Assembly: GCF_016921115.1 (NCBI RefSeq)
Contig: NZ_JAFFZS010000003.1
Coordinates: forward strand, 62,001-126,000
DNA: 64,000 nt
From: Streptomyces actuosus
GTDB taxonomy: Bacteria > Actinomycetota > Actinomycetes > Streptomycetales > Streptomycetaceae
Reading direction: 5' to 3'
A program made the position numbers and the translations under genes. This document shows, one piece after another, positions 51,781 through 60,399 of the stretch (the first letter of the stretch is position 1; every line of letters starts with the position of its first letter). A model generated the notes under the pieces. It had not been told where the DNA came from. It was given only the letters and a program-made list of their open reading frames with translations, and made no database searches.

Positions 51781-52432
51781 GGGGTGAGTGTGCAGGACGG
51801 GGTACGCCTCGACGCAAGTGCGTTCCGGCGCCGCCACCCGGTGGCGCCCCGACAGTTTGCCGCCGCGTCCCGCCGCCGGGTCCCGCCCTCCGGTGTCCCC
51901 CGGAGGGCGGAGCCCGCGACCTGCGCCTCGACGGCTGCGAGGGCCGTGCGCCCGGGCGGGCGGCCCCACCCCGGACGCGGCCCGACCGCGCCCCGGACGC
52001 GGCCCGACCGCGCCCCGGACGCGGCCCGACCGCGCCCCGGACGCGGCGTCACCGCTCGACGCGTCCTGGGCCATGCGCTGCCCCGTCTCCGGACCGCGCC
52101 CCCGGCTGCCCCACCACCCGGTCGGCCCATCCTGTGCTCGCCCCGCGGCCTCGCGGCCTCGCGGCCCCGCGGTCTGACGGCCCGGCGCCGCGCCCCCGGT
52201 TCGCCCCAGTCCCGGTCCTGCCCAACTCGCCACCGGAGGAAGAGGACATGCCACGGTGCGTCGGCGCGCGCCGGGGCTGTAGGTCGGTGCGTGCGACCGG
52301 AGGCGTTCGCCCCGCCGCGACCGTCCGGTCGCAGACGTCCGCCGGCCGGGGTGTCCGGCGCGCGAGTGTCGGTGCCGGGTGCCACGCTGAGGTGGGGGAT
52401 GACCGAGGGGGCACTGCGGAAGGGAACACGGC
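51781..52432. other. Long spacer with a 22-bp tandem repeat and a possible small ORF
   Basis: About 650 bases. It contains the tandem array described separately and, at 52248-52436, a 62-codon frame with a strong GGAGGAAGAGG ribosome site whose stop overlaps the ATG of the following gene (ATGA). Its codon use is weaker than that of neighbouring genes (third-position GC near 70 percent), so it is not called as a gene. Confidence 0.45.
51969..52047. repeat. 22-bp tandem repeat, about 3.6 copies
   Basis: Three exact copies of a 22-base unit beginning CCCCGGACGCGG and ending CCCGACCGCG (51969-52034), then a 12-base partial copy. The copies are identical, so the array is recent or homogenised. 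Confidence 0.95.
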
Positions 52433-53230
52433 ATGATCACGACGGACCTCGCGCCCGGCTCACCTTGCTGGCTCGACCTCGGCGCCCCCGACGTCCCGGC
52501 CGCCGCGGCCTTCTACGGCGCGGTGCTCGGCTGGGAGTTCCAGCCGATGGGGGAGGAGGCCGGTGCCGAAGGCGGGATGTTCCGCAAGGACGGCAGGACC
52601 GTGGCCGGACTGGGCGCGCTCACCGAGCAGGGAGCGCGGTCGGCCTGGATGATCTACTACACCGTCACCGACGCGGACGCCACGACCCGGGCGGTCGAGG
52701 CCGCGGGCGGCACGGTGCGGGTTCCGCCGAGAGACCTCGGTGAATGGGGCCGGATGGCACAGTACAGCGACCCGCTGGGAGGCCAGTTCGCCGTGTGGCA
52801 GCCGGGGAAGCAGGCCGGCTTCGAACTGGCGGACGCGCCAGGCTCGCTGTCGTGGACCGAGCTGCACACGAGCGACGCCCGGGCGACCCGCGAGTTCTAC
52901 GGCGCGGTCTTCGACTGGCAGTTCAGCGACATGCCGATGCCGGACGGCTCGGGGACGTACACCCTCATCACCCCCGCCGGCCTTCCCGAGGAGCGCATGC
53001 AGGGCGGCTTCCTGCAGGTGTCCACGGAGGCCCTGGCCCTGGCGGACGGCAAGCCGTACTGGCATCCCGTGTTCGGTGTCGACGACTGCGACGCTGCGGT
53101 CGCCAGGGTGACGGAGAACGGCGGCCGCGTGCAGATGGGGCCGGCCGACTCCGAGGGGGTCGGTCGGCTCGCCGTCTGCCTCGACCCGTCGAACGCCGAC
53201 TTCGTCGTTCTGCGGCCGACCGGGAGCTGA
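52433..53230 (+). CDS. Two-domain VOC (glyoxalase-fold) protein
   Basis: A 265-residue protein with GAAGGGAAC upstream of the ATG. It contains two tandem VOC domains: one from PCWLDLGAPDVPAAAAFYGA to SDPLGGQFAVWQPG, and a second from LSWTELHTSDARATREFYGA to CLDPSNADFVVLRP. Each starts with the xFYxxVxxW pattern of glyoxalase/antibiotic-binding proteins. Such two-domain members are common in Streptomyces, often annotated as glyoxalase or CFP30B-like. The ligand is unknown. A hairpin terminator follows the stop. Confidence 0.9.
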   Translation: MITTDLAPGSPCWLDLGAPDVPAAAAFYGAVLGWEFQPMGEEAGAEGGMFRKDGRTVAGLGALTEQGARSAWMIYYTVTDADATTRAVEAAGGTVRVPPRDLGEWGRMAQYSDPLGGQFAVWQPGKQAGFELADAPGSLSWTELHTSDARATREFYGAVFDWQFSDMPMPDGSGTYTLITPAGLPEERMQGGFLQVSTEALALADGKPYWHPVFGVDDCDAAVARVTENGGRVQMGPADSEGVGRLAVCLDPSNADFVVLRPTGS

Positions 53231-53240
53231 CGCCGCCGCT

Positions 53241-53264
53241 CGGCCGCCTTTGGGGCGGCGGCCG
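53241..53264 (+). terminator. Hairpin after the two-domain VOC gene
   Basis: CGGCCGCC and GGCGGCCG form an eight-base stem with an eight-base loop (TTTGGGGC), starting 11 bases after the stop codon. Confidence 0.6.
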
Positions 53265-53840
53265 GAGGCACCCGCCGCGCCGTACCACCCGGGGGCCGCT
53301 GTGATGCCGTCGCCCGGGTACGCCGCATGCCCGCAGCCGGGGCGAGGCGGTCGCCCCGGAGGACGCGTACGCCCGTGGCCGGGGCGAGGCACGCGCTCCG
53401 GGGTGTCCACGCCCGCCGCCGGCACCACGCCCGCGGCGCACGGCACTCCGGTGACCGGCGCGGCGATGTGCGCGCCGGTCACGAAGGCCCGGTGGCCCGC
53501 TGTCACGACGGCAGCCCCGGGCCGGGCGGGCGTCCCGCCCCGGACGGGCCGCGACACGCACGGCCGCCGCATCCCGGCCCGCCCGGCCGCTCCGTCGCGG
53601 CCACGGGCGCCGGGGAGGCCGGTCGGCCCGTGAGGGGGCGCGCCCCTGGTGGAGCGGGGCGGCACCGGCGCGGAGGCACCCGGCGCCCCGCCGAGCTGCG
53701 GCGTGGCCGGTCTGCGGCGCGGTCGGCACGAGGCCTGCGGGGACGCCGCCGTCCCCGCCCGGGGCGTTGCCGGTGATCGCGTCGGAGAGCGGCGACATCG
53801 AGGTCCCCGCCCCCGGTCCGGGGTCGGTCGCACGGGGGGC

Positions 53841-53893
53841 TTACCCGGGCGGGGGACACAGCGTAGGATGAAGTCCCGAACGAATGGTCGGTT
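53841..53893 (+). promoter_or_regulatory. Promoter and possible operator of the paa operon
   Basis: TTACCC (53841-53846) and TAGGAT (53864-53869) have a 17-base spacer. Just downstream, AACGAATGGTCGGTT (53879-53893) is an imperfect inverted repeat of the AAC-GAANGGTCGGTT type used by TetR-family PaaR-like repressors. No paaR gene is adjacent. Confidence 0.5.
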
Positions 53894-53920
53894 GGCAGAG
53901 CGGTTGGGCAAGGGAGACGG

Positions 53921-54907
53921 ATGGACACGACACACTCCAGCTCCTCGGGTGCGGACGGTGCCGGACCCGAGCTCCAGGAGCACTTCGAGGCGACGATCGC
54001 GCGCGACCAGCGCGTCGAGCCGCGCGACTGGATGCCCGAGGGCTACCGCAGGACGTTGATCCGGCAGATCGCGCAGCACGCGCACTCGGAGATCATCGGC
54101 ATGCAGCCGGAGGGCGAGTGGATCACGCGTGCGCCGTCGCTGCGCCGTAAGGCGATCCTGTTCGCCAAGGTGCAGGACGAGGCCGGGCACGGCCTGTACC
54201 TGTACTCGGCCGCCGAGACCCTCGGCGCCGACCGCGCGGATCTGACCGAGCGGCTCATCGAGGGGCGCCAGAAGTACTCGTCGATCTTCAACTACCCCAC
54301 CGCGAACTTCGCCGACGTCGGGGTGATCGGCTGGTTCGTGGACGGCGCGGCGATCTGCAACCAGGTGCCGCTGTGCCGCTCCTCCTACGGGCCCTACGCC
54401 CGCTCGATGGTGCGGATCTGCAAGGAGGAGTCCTTCCACCAGCGGCAGGGCTACGAGCTGCTGATGACCATGATGCGGGGCACCGACGCTCAGCGGACCA
54501 TGGTCCAGGACGCCGTGGACCGCTGGTGGTGGCCCTCGCTGATGATGTTCGGTCCGCCCGACAACGACTCGCCCAACTCCGCGCAGTCCATGGCCTGGAA
54601 GATCAAGCGGCACAGCAACGACGAGCTGCGCCAGCGCTTCGTCGACATGACCGTCCCGCAGGCCGAGCGGCTCGGCGTGACCCTGCCCGACCCGGAGCTG
54701 CGCTGGAACGAGGAGCGCGGGCACCACGACTTCGGCACCCCCGACTGGGCGGAGCTCAAGCGCGTCATCAGCGGTGACGGGCCGTGCAACGACCGGCGCG
54801 TGCAGCGCCGCCGGGAGGCCCACGAGGAGGGCGCATGGGTGCGCGAGGCGGCGACCGCCCACGCGGCGAAGCAGGCGGCACAGGCACGAGAGGGAGCAGT
54901 GGCATGA
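53921..54907 (+). CDS. paaA: 1,2-phenylacetyl-CoA epoxidase, catalytic subunit A
   Basis: A 328-residue ferritin-fold diiron monooxygenase subunit, with AAGGGAGACGG before the ATG. It inserts oxygen into the aromatic ring of phenylacetyl-CoA. Diiron ligand motifs are visible: [20 protein letters not shown] (first ExxH) and [17 protein letters not shown] (second ExxH). Further family blocks are [20 protein letters not shown] and [20 protein letters not shown]. It is the first gene of paaABCDE and overlaps paaB by ATGA. The N-terminal ~20 residues are a low-complexity leader not seen in all homologues. Confidence 0.97.
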   Translation: MDTTHSSSSGADGAGPELQEHFEATIARDQRVEPRDWMPEGYRRTLIRQIAQHAHSEIIGMQPEGEWITRAPSLRRKAILFAKVQDEAGHGLYLYSAAETLGADRADLTERLIEGRQKYSSIFNYPTANFADVGVIGWFVDGAAICNQVPLCRSSYGPYARSMVRICKEESFHQRQGYELLMTMMRGTDAQRTMVQDAVDRWWWPSLMMFGPPDNDSPNSAQSMAWKIKRHSNDELRQRFVDMTVPQAERLGVTLPDPELRWNEERGHHDFGTPDWAELKRVISGDGPCNDRRVQRRREAHEEGAWVREAATAHAAKQAAQAREGAVA

Positions 54908-55197
54908 CGGCCGACAAGCGGGGATGGCCTCTGTACGAGGTGTTCGTGCGCAGCAAGCGCGGGCTCAACCACGTCCACGTGGGTTCGCTGCACGCCGCCG
55001 ACGACCGGATGGCGCTCACGCACGCGCGTGACCTCTACACCCGCCGCAACGAGGGCGTGTCGATCTGGGTGGTGCGTTCCGAGCACATCGCGGCGTCCAC
55101 CCGGGACGAGAAGGACCCCTTCTTCGCCCCGAGCGCGGACAAGGTCTACCGCCACCCGACCTTCTACGACATCCCCGACGACGTCCCGCACATCTAG
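54904..55197 (+). CDS. paaB: 1,2-phenylacetyl-CoA epoxidase subunit B
   Basis: A 97-residue subunit starting at the ATG that overlaps the paaA stop. It begins [20 protein letters not shown] and contains [27 protein letters not shown] and [11 protein letters not shown], all typical of PaaB, which bridges the catalytic PaaAC pairs in the epoxidase complex. Length matches the usual ~95 residues. The order and overlaps within the operon support a functional complex. Confidence 0.97.
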   Translation: MTADKRGWPLYEVFVRSKRGLNHVHVGSLHAADDRMALTHARDLYTRRNEGVSIWVVRSEHIAASTRDEKDPFFAPSADKVYRHPTFYDIPDDVPHI

Positions 55198-55214
55198 TCC
55201 CACCGAGGAATGGC

Positions 55215-56042
55215 ATGAGTGACGACCACGTCTACATGACCCTCGCCGAGGGACACGAGGACGACACCCGCTGGGCCTACGGCACCGGCTTCGAGGACCC
55301 GCTGCACGGCGTCGACACCACCGTGCCCGAGGGCGTCGACCCCGCCGAACTCGCCGCCGAGTGCGTGGCCCTGGCCGACGACGCGCTGGTGAGCGCCCAG
55401 CGGCTCGCCGAGTGGACCACCCGCGCCCCCGAGCTGGAGGAGGAAGTGGCGCTGGCCAACATCGGCCTCGACCTGCTCGGACAGGCCCGCCTGCTCTACT
55501 CCCGCGCCGGCCAGGCCGACGGTACCGACCGCAGTGAGGACGCGTACGCCTACTTCCGCGACGCCGGCGACTTCCGCAACGTACGCCTGGCCGAACTGCC
55601 GTGCGGGGACTTCGCGTTCTCGATCGTGCGGATGCTCCTGCTGTCCAGCTGGCGTCTCGCCCGGTTCCAGCGGCTGACCGCGCACGCCGACCCGGTGCTC
55701 GCGGCGATCGCCACCAAGGGCGTCAAGGAACTCGCCTACCACCGGCAGTACGCCGCCGAGTGGGCGGTGCGCCTGGGCGACGGCACGCCGGAGTCCCACC
55801 GGCGGATGCGTACGGCGCTGGAGAAGGCCGCGCCGTATCTGGGCGAGTTGTTCACCGCCTGCGACGTGCGCGAAGAGGTCGTCGCCGACCTCCGCCAGGT
55901 CACCGCGGCGGCCGGCCTGCCCATGCCCGTGTACCGGCCGCTTTCCGGCTCCGGCCGCCACGGCGAGCACACCGAGCACCTCGCCCCCCTGCTCGCCGAG
56001 TTGCAGAGCGTGGCCCGCGCCCATCCGGAGGCGGCGTGGTGA
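55215..56042 (+). CDS. paaC: 1,2-phenylacetyl-CoA epoxidase structural subunit C
   Basis: A 275-residue ferritin-like subunit with GAGGAATGGC before the ATG. It pairs with PaaA and lacks the full diiron ligand set. Recognisable blocks are LADDALVSAQRLAEWTTRAPELEEE, ANIGLDLLGQARLLYSRAGQ, EDAYAYFRDAGDFRNVRLAE, and KGVKELAYHRQYAAEWAVRLGDG. The gene starts 17 bases after paaB and its stop overlaps the paaD start. The first ~35 residues form an extension with several Asp residues. Confidence 0.96.
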   Translation: MSDDHVYMTLAEGHEDDTRWAYGTGFEDPLHGVDTTVPEGVDPAELAAECVALADDALVSAQRLAEWTTRAPELEEEVALANIGLDLLGQARLLYSRAGQADGTDRSEDAYAYFRDAGDFRNVRLAELPCGDFAFSIVRMLLLSSWRLARFQRLTAHADPVLAAIATKGVKELAYHRQYAAEWAVRLGDGTPESHRRMRTALEKAAPYLGELFTACDVREEVVADLRQVTAAAGLPMPVYRPLSGSGRHGEHTEHLAPLLAELQSVARAHPEAAW

Positions 56043-56551
56043 CGACCCTCCTCGACGCCCGGCACGCCCGGCACATCGCCGAGCAGGTGCCCGACCCCGA
56101 GCTGCCCATGCTGACCCTCGCCGATCTCGGCGTGCTGCGCGGGGTCGACCTGACCGACGACGGCACGGTGGTGGCGACCCTGACCCCCACCTACTCGGGC
56201 TGCCCGGCCATGGCCGAGATGCGCGCCGACGTCGCCGCCCGGCTGCGGGACGCCGGGTACGCCCACGTGGAGATCCGCACCGCGCTCGACCCGCCGTGGT
56301 CGAGCGACTGGATCACCCAGGAGGGCCGCCGCAAGCTCGCCGACCACGGCATCGCCCCGCCCGGTGCCGCACCCCGGCACGGCACGGCACCCGTGCCGCT
56401 GGTCCTGTCTCCGACACGGCACACGGTGCCCTGCCCCCGCTGCGGCTCGGCCGACACCGAGGAGACCTCCCGCTTCGCCGCCACGTCCTGCAAGGCACTG
56501 TGGCGCTGCCGCGCCTGCCGCGAGCCGTTCGAGTACGTCAAGGAGATCTGA
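56039..56551 (+). CDS. paaD: Phenylacetate-CoA oxygenase assembly protein
   Basis: A 170-residue MIP18/SufT-family protein that helps assemble iron-sulphur or diiron centres in the epoxidase. The start is the GTG at 56039 in the GTGA overlap with paaC (a GTG one codon earlier is possible). Motifs are VPDPELPMLTLADLGVLRGV, TPTYSGCPAMAEMRADV and DPPWSSDWITQEGRRKL, followed by a zinc-ribbon-like tail with CPRCGS and CRACREPFEYVKEI. Full length and complete, in contrast to many truncated annotations. Its stop overlaps the paaE start. Confidence 0.96.
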   Translation: MTTLLDARHARHIAEQVPDPELPMLTLADLGVLRGVDLTDDGTVVATLTPTYSGCPAMAEMRADVAARLRDAGYAHVEIRTALDPPWSSDWITQEGRRKLADHGIAPPGAAPRHGTAPVPLVLSPTRHTVPCPRCGSADTEETSRFAATSCKALWRCRACREPFEYVKEI

Positions 56552-57657
56552 TGGCCACGTCCGTCTCCCCCGGGGCCGCCCGCCCGCAGACCCGCCGCCG
56601 TCCGGTCTTCCACCGGCTGCGCGTGTCCGCCGTGCAACCGCTGTGCGACGACGCGGCGGCCGTCGGCTTCGAGATCCCGGCGGAACTGGCCGAGGAGTTC
56701 GCCTTCGCACCGGGGCAGTCGCTCACCCTGCGGCGCGAGATCGACGGCCGGGACGAACGGCGGTCGTACTCCATCTGCTCGCCCGCCGGCTCCGCGCCCC
56801 GCATCGGGGTGCGTGTGGTGCCGGGAGGCCTGTTCTCCTCCTGGCTCGTGCACGACGTGCGCCCCGGCGACACGGTCGAGGTGATGGGCCCCACCGGCGC
56901 GTTCACCCCCGATCTCACCACCCCCGGCGACCACGTCCTGGTCGCGGCGGGTTCCGGCATCACACCCATGCTGTCGATCGCCGAGTCCGTCCTGGCCGCC
57001 GACTCCCGCTCGACCGTCACGCTCCTCTACGGCAACCGGCGCACCGGCACCGTGATGTTCGCGGACGAGCTCGCCGACCTGAAGGACCTGTACCCGGCCC
57101 GCTTCCAGCTCGCCCACGTGCTCTCCCGCGAACCCCGCGAGGCGGAGATGCTCTCCGGCCGCCTCGACGCCGAACGGCTCGCCCAACTCGTCGGCGCGCT
57201 CGTCGACGTCCCGGCCGCCGACCACTGGTGGCTGTGCGGGCCGCACGGCATGGTCCGCTCGGCGCAGCAGGTCCTGGTGGGGCTGGGCGTGCCCGCCGAC
57301 CGCGTGCACCAGGAACTCTTCTACGCCGACGACGAACCGGTCCGCGAGGTCCGCCACACCGACGGCGAACCCTCCGGCCCGGTCAGCCAGGTGACCCTCG
57401 TCCTGGACGGCCGCACCAGCACGACCGCCCTGCCCCGGGAGCGGACCGTCCTCGACGGTGCCCAGAAGACCCGCCCCGACCTGCCCTTCGCCTGCAAGGG
57501 CGGTGTCTGCGGCACCTGCCGCGCCCTGGTCACCGACGGCACTGTGGACATGCGCCGCAATTTCGCCCTGGAGCCCGCCGAGGTCGACGCGGGCTACGTC
57601 CTGACCTGCCAGTCGTATCCGGTGTCGGAGACCCTGACGATCGACTTCGACTCCTGA
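56551..57657 (+). CDS. paaE: 1,2-phenylacetyl-CoA epoxidase reductase subunit E
   Basis: A 368-residue ferredoxin-NADP reductase-type electron donor. The FAD domain carries RRSYSICSPAG and GVRVVPGGLFSSWLVHD. The NAD(P) domain reads LVAAGSGITPMLSIAES and WWLCGPHGMVRSA. The C-terminal plant-type 2Fe-2S domain has FACKGGVCGTCRALV and a final Cys in LTCQSYP. The ATG at 56551 overlaps the paaD stop (TGATG) with AGGAG upstream. No ring-cleavage genes (paaG, paaZ, paaJ) follow, so the rest of the pathway is encoded elsewhere. Confidence 0.97.
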   Translation: MATSVSPGAARPQTRRRPVFHRLRVSAVQPLCDDAAAVGFEIPAELAEEFAFAPGQSLTLRREIDGRDERRSYSICSPAGSAPRIGVRVVPGGLFSSWLVHDVRPGDTVEVMGPTGAFTPDLTTPGDHVLVAAGSGITPMLSIAESVLAADSRSTVTLLYGNRRTGTVMFADELADLKDLYPARFQLAHVLSREPREAEMLSGRLDAERLAQLVGALVDVPAADHWWLCGPHGMVRSAQQVLVGLGVPADRVHQELFYADDEPVREVRHTDGEPSGPVSQVTLVLDGRTSTTALPRERTVLDGAQKTRPDLPFACKGGVCGTCRALVTDGTVDMRRNFALEPAEVDAGYVLTCQSYPVSETLTIDFDS

Positions 57658-57972
57658 CCTGCGGTTCTTCCGGGCAGCCCCCTGTCCGCACGCGTACGCG
57701 GATCCGTCTGCCGCGCGCCGGTCCTCCGTCGCCGCCCCGCGTGTCCGGCCTGTCCTGCGGGCCTGTGCGGGCCTGTGCGGGGCGGCGCGGGGACGGCGGG
57801 AGCCCGCGGCCGCACCGGTCGGCGAGCATGAGCGGCTGGTCCCGCCGCAGGGTGCGCCGGACCGGGTCCGTCCGGCGCGCAGGGCGCCTCGCGTTGCAGG
57901 ACGGCCGGAGTGCGGCGGAGACTGAAGGGGTGGGGGCGGCACGCCACACGTGACGTCGAAAGGCCTGGACCC
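57658..57972. other. Intergenic region after paaE
   Basis: About 315 bases separating paaE from an alpha/beta hydrolase gene. A short direct repeat, GGGCCTGTGC twice near 57760, is the only structure noted. The promoter of the hydrolase should be here. Confidence 0.4.
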
Positions 57973-58794
57973 ATGGGCGACTACGTCGAGCTCCACGGTG
58001 TCAGGACGTGGTACGAGGCGGAGGGCGAGGGCGACCCGCTGCTCCTGCTGCACGGTGGCCTCTGCACGAACGAGACATGGTCACCCCAACGATCCGACCT
58101 CGCGGCGAGGTTCCGCGTCCACCTTCCCGAGCGCCGCGGCCACGGACACACACCCGACGTCGACGGGCCGATCTCCTACCAGGACATGGCCGAGGACACC
58201 GCGGCCTTCGTCGAGTCCGTCGTCGGCGGCCCCGCCCATCTCGTCGGATGGAGCGACGGCGGCATCGTCGCCCTGCTCCTGGCCCTCGCCCGCCCCGACC
58301 TGGTCCGCAAGGTCGTGGCCGTGGGAGTCAACTTCCGCCCGGCGCCCGAGAGCCAGGCGGTACCGGGCCTGCTGGACCACATGGCGCCCGACGCGCCCGA
58401 GCTCGCGGTGTTCCGCGACATGTACGCGGCCACCTCACCCGACGGCGCCGACCACTGGCCGGTCGTCGCGGGAAAGCTGATCGACATGTTCCGCACCCAG
58501 CCCACCCTCACTCCCGAGGACCTGGCGCGCATCGCCGCACCCACCCTCGTCCTGGTCGGCGACGACGACGTGATCAGCCTGGAGCACACCATCACGCTGT
58601 ACCGGGCGCTCCCCGACGCCGAGCTCGCCGTCCTGCCCCGAAGCTCGCACGCCCTGCTGATGGAGAAGCCCGAGCAGGCCAACCGCCTCGTCATCGACTT
58701 CCTGACCCAGGCGCCCGCCCCGACGATGTTCCCCGTCCGTCGCGCCCGCGCGGTCCCGGCCGGCACCGGAGATGCCGGAACCACCCAGGCGTGA
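57973..58794 (+). CDS. Alpha/beta hydrolase
   Basis: A 273-residue hydrolase with GAAAGGCC upstream of the ATG. The fold marks are LLLLHGGLCTNETW (oxyanion hole), HLVGWSDGGIVALLLALAR (nucleophile elbow GWSDG, Ser) and SSHALLMEKPEQ (catalytic His), with the acid in LVGDDDVIS. The C-terminal ~40 residues form a Pro/Ala-rich tail. Such proteins include esterases and haloperoxidase-like enzymes. It follows the paa operon on the same strand, but the 315-base gap argues for its own transcript. Confidence 0.9.
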   Translation: MGDYVELHGVRTWYEAEGEGDPLLLLHGGLCTNETWSPQRSDLAARFRVHLPERRGHGHTPDVDGPISYQDMAEDTAAFVESVVGGPAHLVGWSDGGIVALLLALARPDLVRKVVAVGVNFRPAPESQAVPGLLDHMAPDAPELAVFRDMYAATSPDGADHWPVVAGKLIDMFRTQPTLTPEDLARIAAPTLVLVGDDDVISLEHTITLYRALPDAELAVLPRSSHALLMEKPEQANRLVIDFLTQAPAPTMFPVRRARAVPAGTGDAGTTQA

Positions 58795-59305
58795 CCGCAC
58801 GGGGCCTGCCGTCGGCGCCCCGGCCGTGAGGGGCACGAGCCGCCAGGCCTGATCGTGCGCGCCCCGGCTCCGACCGCCCGTGCTTCCCCGACGCCGGGCG
58901 GCGCTGCACGCTCGCCGATTACCGGTCCGACGGTGTGTCTCCCGGCACCCGGGTGTCTGATGCGTCATCATTTGACCGTTCATGACGCCTATAGGGGAAG
59001 GTGGTGCGCATAAGGGAGAGGTTCTCCTGTCCCCGACCACGAAGACCCCGGCTCCGAGCCGGCTACCTCCGGAGTTTCGCAGCGGGCCGGTGCGCGCGGT
59101 GACACAGAGGTCCGGTGCGCAACCGCTCCACACGGGAGGCGGGAAGTGCCGAGGAACTCGATCCTGCTCGCCCGGGATTGCTGCGGCCCGACCGGCAGTG
59201 GCTGCCGAGCCCGCATCACCGCTGCACACTCCGGTCTCTCCGTGAGGGAGCCGTGCGAGGTCCAGCGCGACCGGTCCCCTCCCTTCCCACGGAGTGCCTC
59301 AGCCC
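58795..59305. other. Intergenic region upstream of the secreted esterase
   Basis: About 510 bases. TGATG-CGT-CATCA (58959-58971) is a short palindrome next to TTGACC (58972-58977), a likely -35 element. The remainder shows no intact gene on either strand. Confidence 0.4.
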
Positions 59306-60391
59306 ATGCCGTCAGCCGTCGAATTCCTTGCAAGCCGCGCCAGATTGCTCAGTTGCACCGTCGTGACGTTGCTGTTGCTCTCCTCGGCGCTCGCCCCCGC
59401 CGCGACCGCCGCAGCCCGTGATGCCGACTCCGGGCCTCGGAGGCCGGCTCCCGAGGCGAGCATCACCGCGGTCAAGAAGATCGACAGGTACATGCAGGAC
59501 CTCACTGTCGCTTCCCCGGCCATGGGAGCGTCGATTCCCGTCCGCGTCATCCTTCCCAGAAGCTGGTACAGCAAGAAGAGGGCGCGGTTCCCCGTGCTCT
59601 ACATGCTGCACGGCGGGAACGACGACTACACGTCCTGGACGCGCGAGACGGACGTGGAGCAGCTTGCCGCAGGGTCCGACGTCCTGATCGTCATGCCTGA
59701 CGGTGGAAAGACCGGCTACTACAGCAACTGGTTCGACGGCGGACCCCGCTGGGAGACCTTCCACACGAGCGAACTCGTTCGCCTCATGGAGGAGCGCTAT
59801 CGCGCCAGTTCGTCCCGGGCCGTCATCGGTCTTTCCATGGGAGGGTTCGGCGCCCTCAACTACGCAGCTCACCACCAGGGGATGTTCCGGTACGTAGCCG
59901 CCATGAGTTCCTACGTCGACCTCGCCGATCCCGGAGTCTGGGTCGTCCTCGGCCTCGGCGCCGCTCGGGACGGCGTCGACATCAAGCGGGTCTGGGGTGA
60001 TCCGGTCAGGAATGCCGATGTCTGGCAGGCTCACAATCCCGCCTCGATGCCGCGCGCCTTCCAGGGCACAAGAGTGCACCTGTCCGCAGGAGACGGTATG
60101 CCCGGTCCGCTGGACGCGGGCCGTGCGACGGACGTGTTGGTGATGGGCGCGGTGGGCGAGGCCCTGCTTCCGGAGCCGATCAGGAAATTTGCCGCGTCGC
60201 TGCGCTCGGTGGGCGTCGACGCCACGACTCATCTCTACAAGCCGGGCACCCACTCCTGGCCGTACTGGGAGCGTGAACTGCATGCGATCTGGCCTGACGT
60301 CATGGCATCGCTGGGGAAGCACGCCTGGGCAGGCCACCTCCGGCCCGATCATGATCCGCAGAAGGCGCGGCTCGTTCCGGCCGCGGGCTGA
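59306..60391 (+). CDS. Secreted alpha/beta hydrolase of the esterase D/antigen 85 group
   Basis: A 361-residue protein. Residues 1-~35 are a signal peptide (LLSCTVVTLLLLSSALAPAATA). The hydrolase core shows FPVLYMLHGGNDDYTSWTRE, DVLIVMPDGGKTGYYSNWFD and the nucleophile elbow SRAVIGLSMGGFGALNYAAH (GLSMGG), typical of esterase D and mycolyltransferase-like enzymes. The catalytic His is in PGTHSWPYWERELH. Antigen 85 proteins esterify trehalose in mycolic-acid bacteria; Streptomyces lack mycolates, so a general esterase is more likely here. The ATG at 59306 has GGAG 11 bases upstream; a GTG four codons earlier is possible. Confidence 0.9.
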   Translation: MPSAVEFLASRARLLSCTVVTLLLLSSALAPAATAAARDADSGPRRPAPEASITAVKKIDRYMQDLTVASPAMGASIPVRVILPRSWYSKKRARFPVLYMLHGGNDDYTSWTRETDVEQLAAGSDVLIVMPDGGKTGYYSNWFDGGPRWETFHTSELVRLMEERYRASSSRAVIGLSMGGFGALNYAAHHQGMFRYVAAMSSYVDLADPGVWVVLGLGAARDGVDIKRVWGDPVRNADVWQAHNPASMPRAFQGTRVHLSAGDGMPGPLDAGRATDVLVMGAVGEALLPEPIRKFAASLRSVGVDATTHLYKPGTHSWPYWERELHAIWPDVMASLGKHAWAGHLRPDHDPQKARLVPAAG

Positions 60392-60399
60392 GAGAGGCC

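Larger units (their letters stand above)
53231..53920. other. Long spacer upstream of the paa operon
   Basis: About 690 bases. It holds a terminator at its left end and the paa promoter at its right end. In between, several Gly/Arg/Pro-rich frames are open on both strands but none has a convincing start and composition, so I call no gene. Confidence 0.45.

Noticed and set aside
51969..52047. 22-bp repeats as a CRISPR array
   Set aside because: The copies are directly adjacent without spacers.
52248..52436. 62-codon ORF with a strong ribosome site upstream of the two-domain VOC gene
   Set aside because: Third-position GC is well below that of neighbouring genes and the product is Arg/Gly-rich without recognisable features; kept only as a possibility in the spacer entry.
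53250..53798. Open frames on both strands in the spacer before paaA
   Set aside because: They are Pro/Arg/Gly-rich, have no ribosome site or family match, and overlap one another.
59306..60391. Antigen 85 mycolyltransferase
   Set aside because: The fold is similar, but mycolic acids are not expected in Streptomyces, so a general secreted esterase is the safer call.
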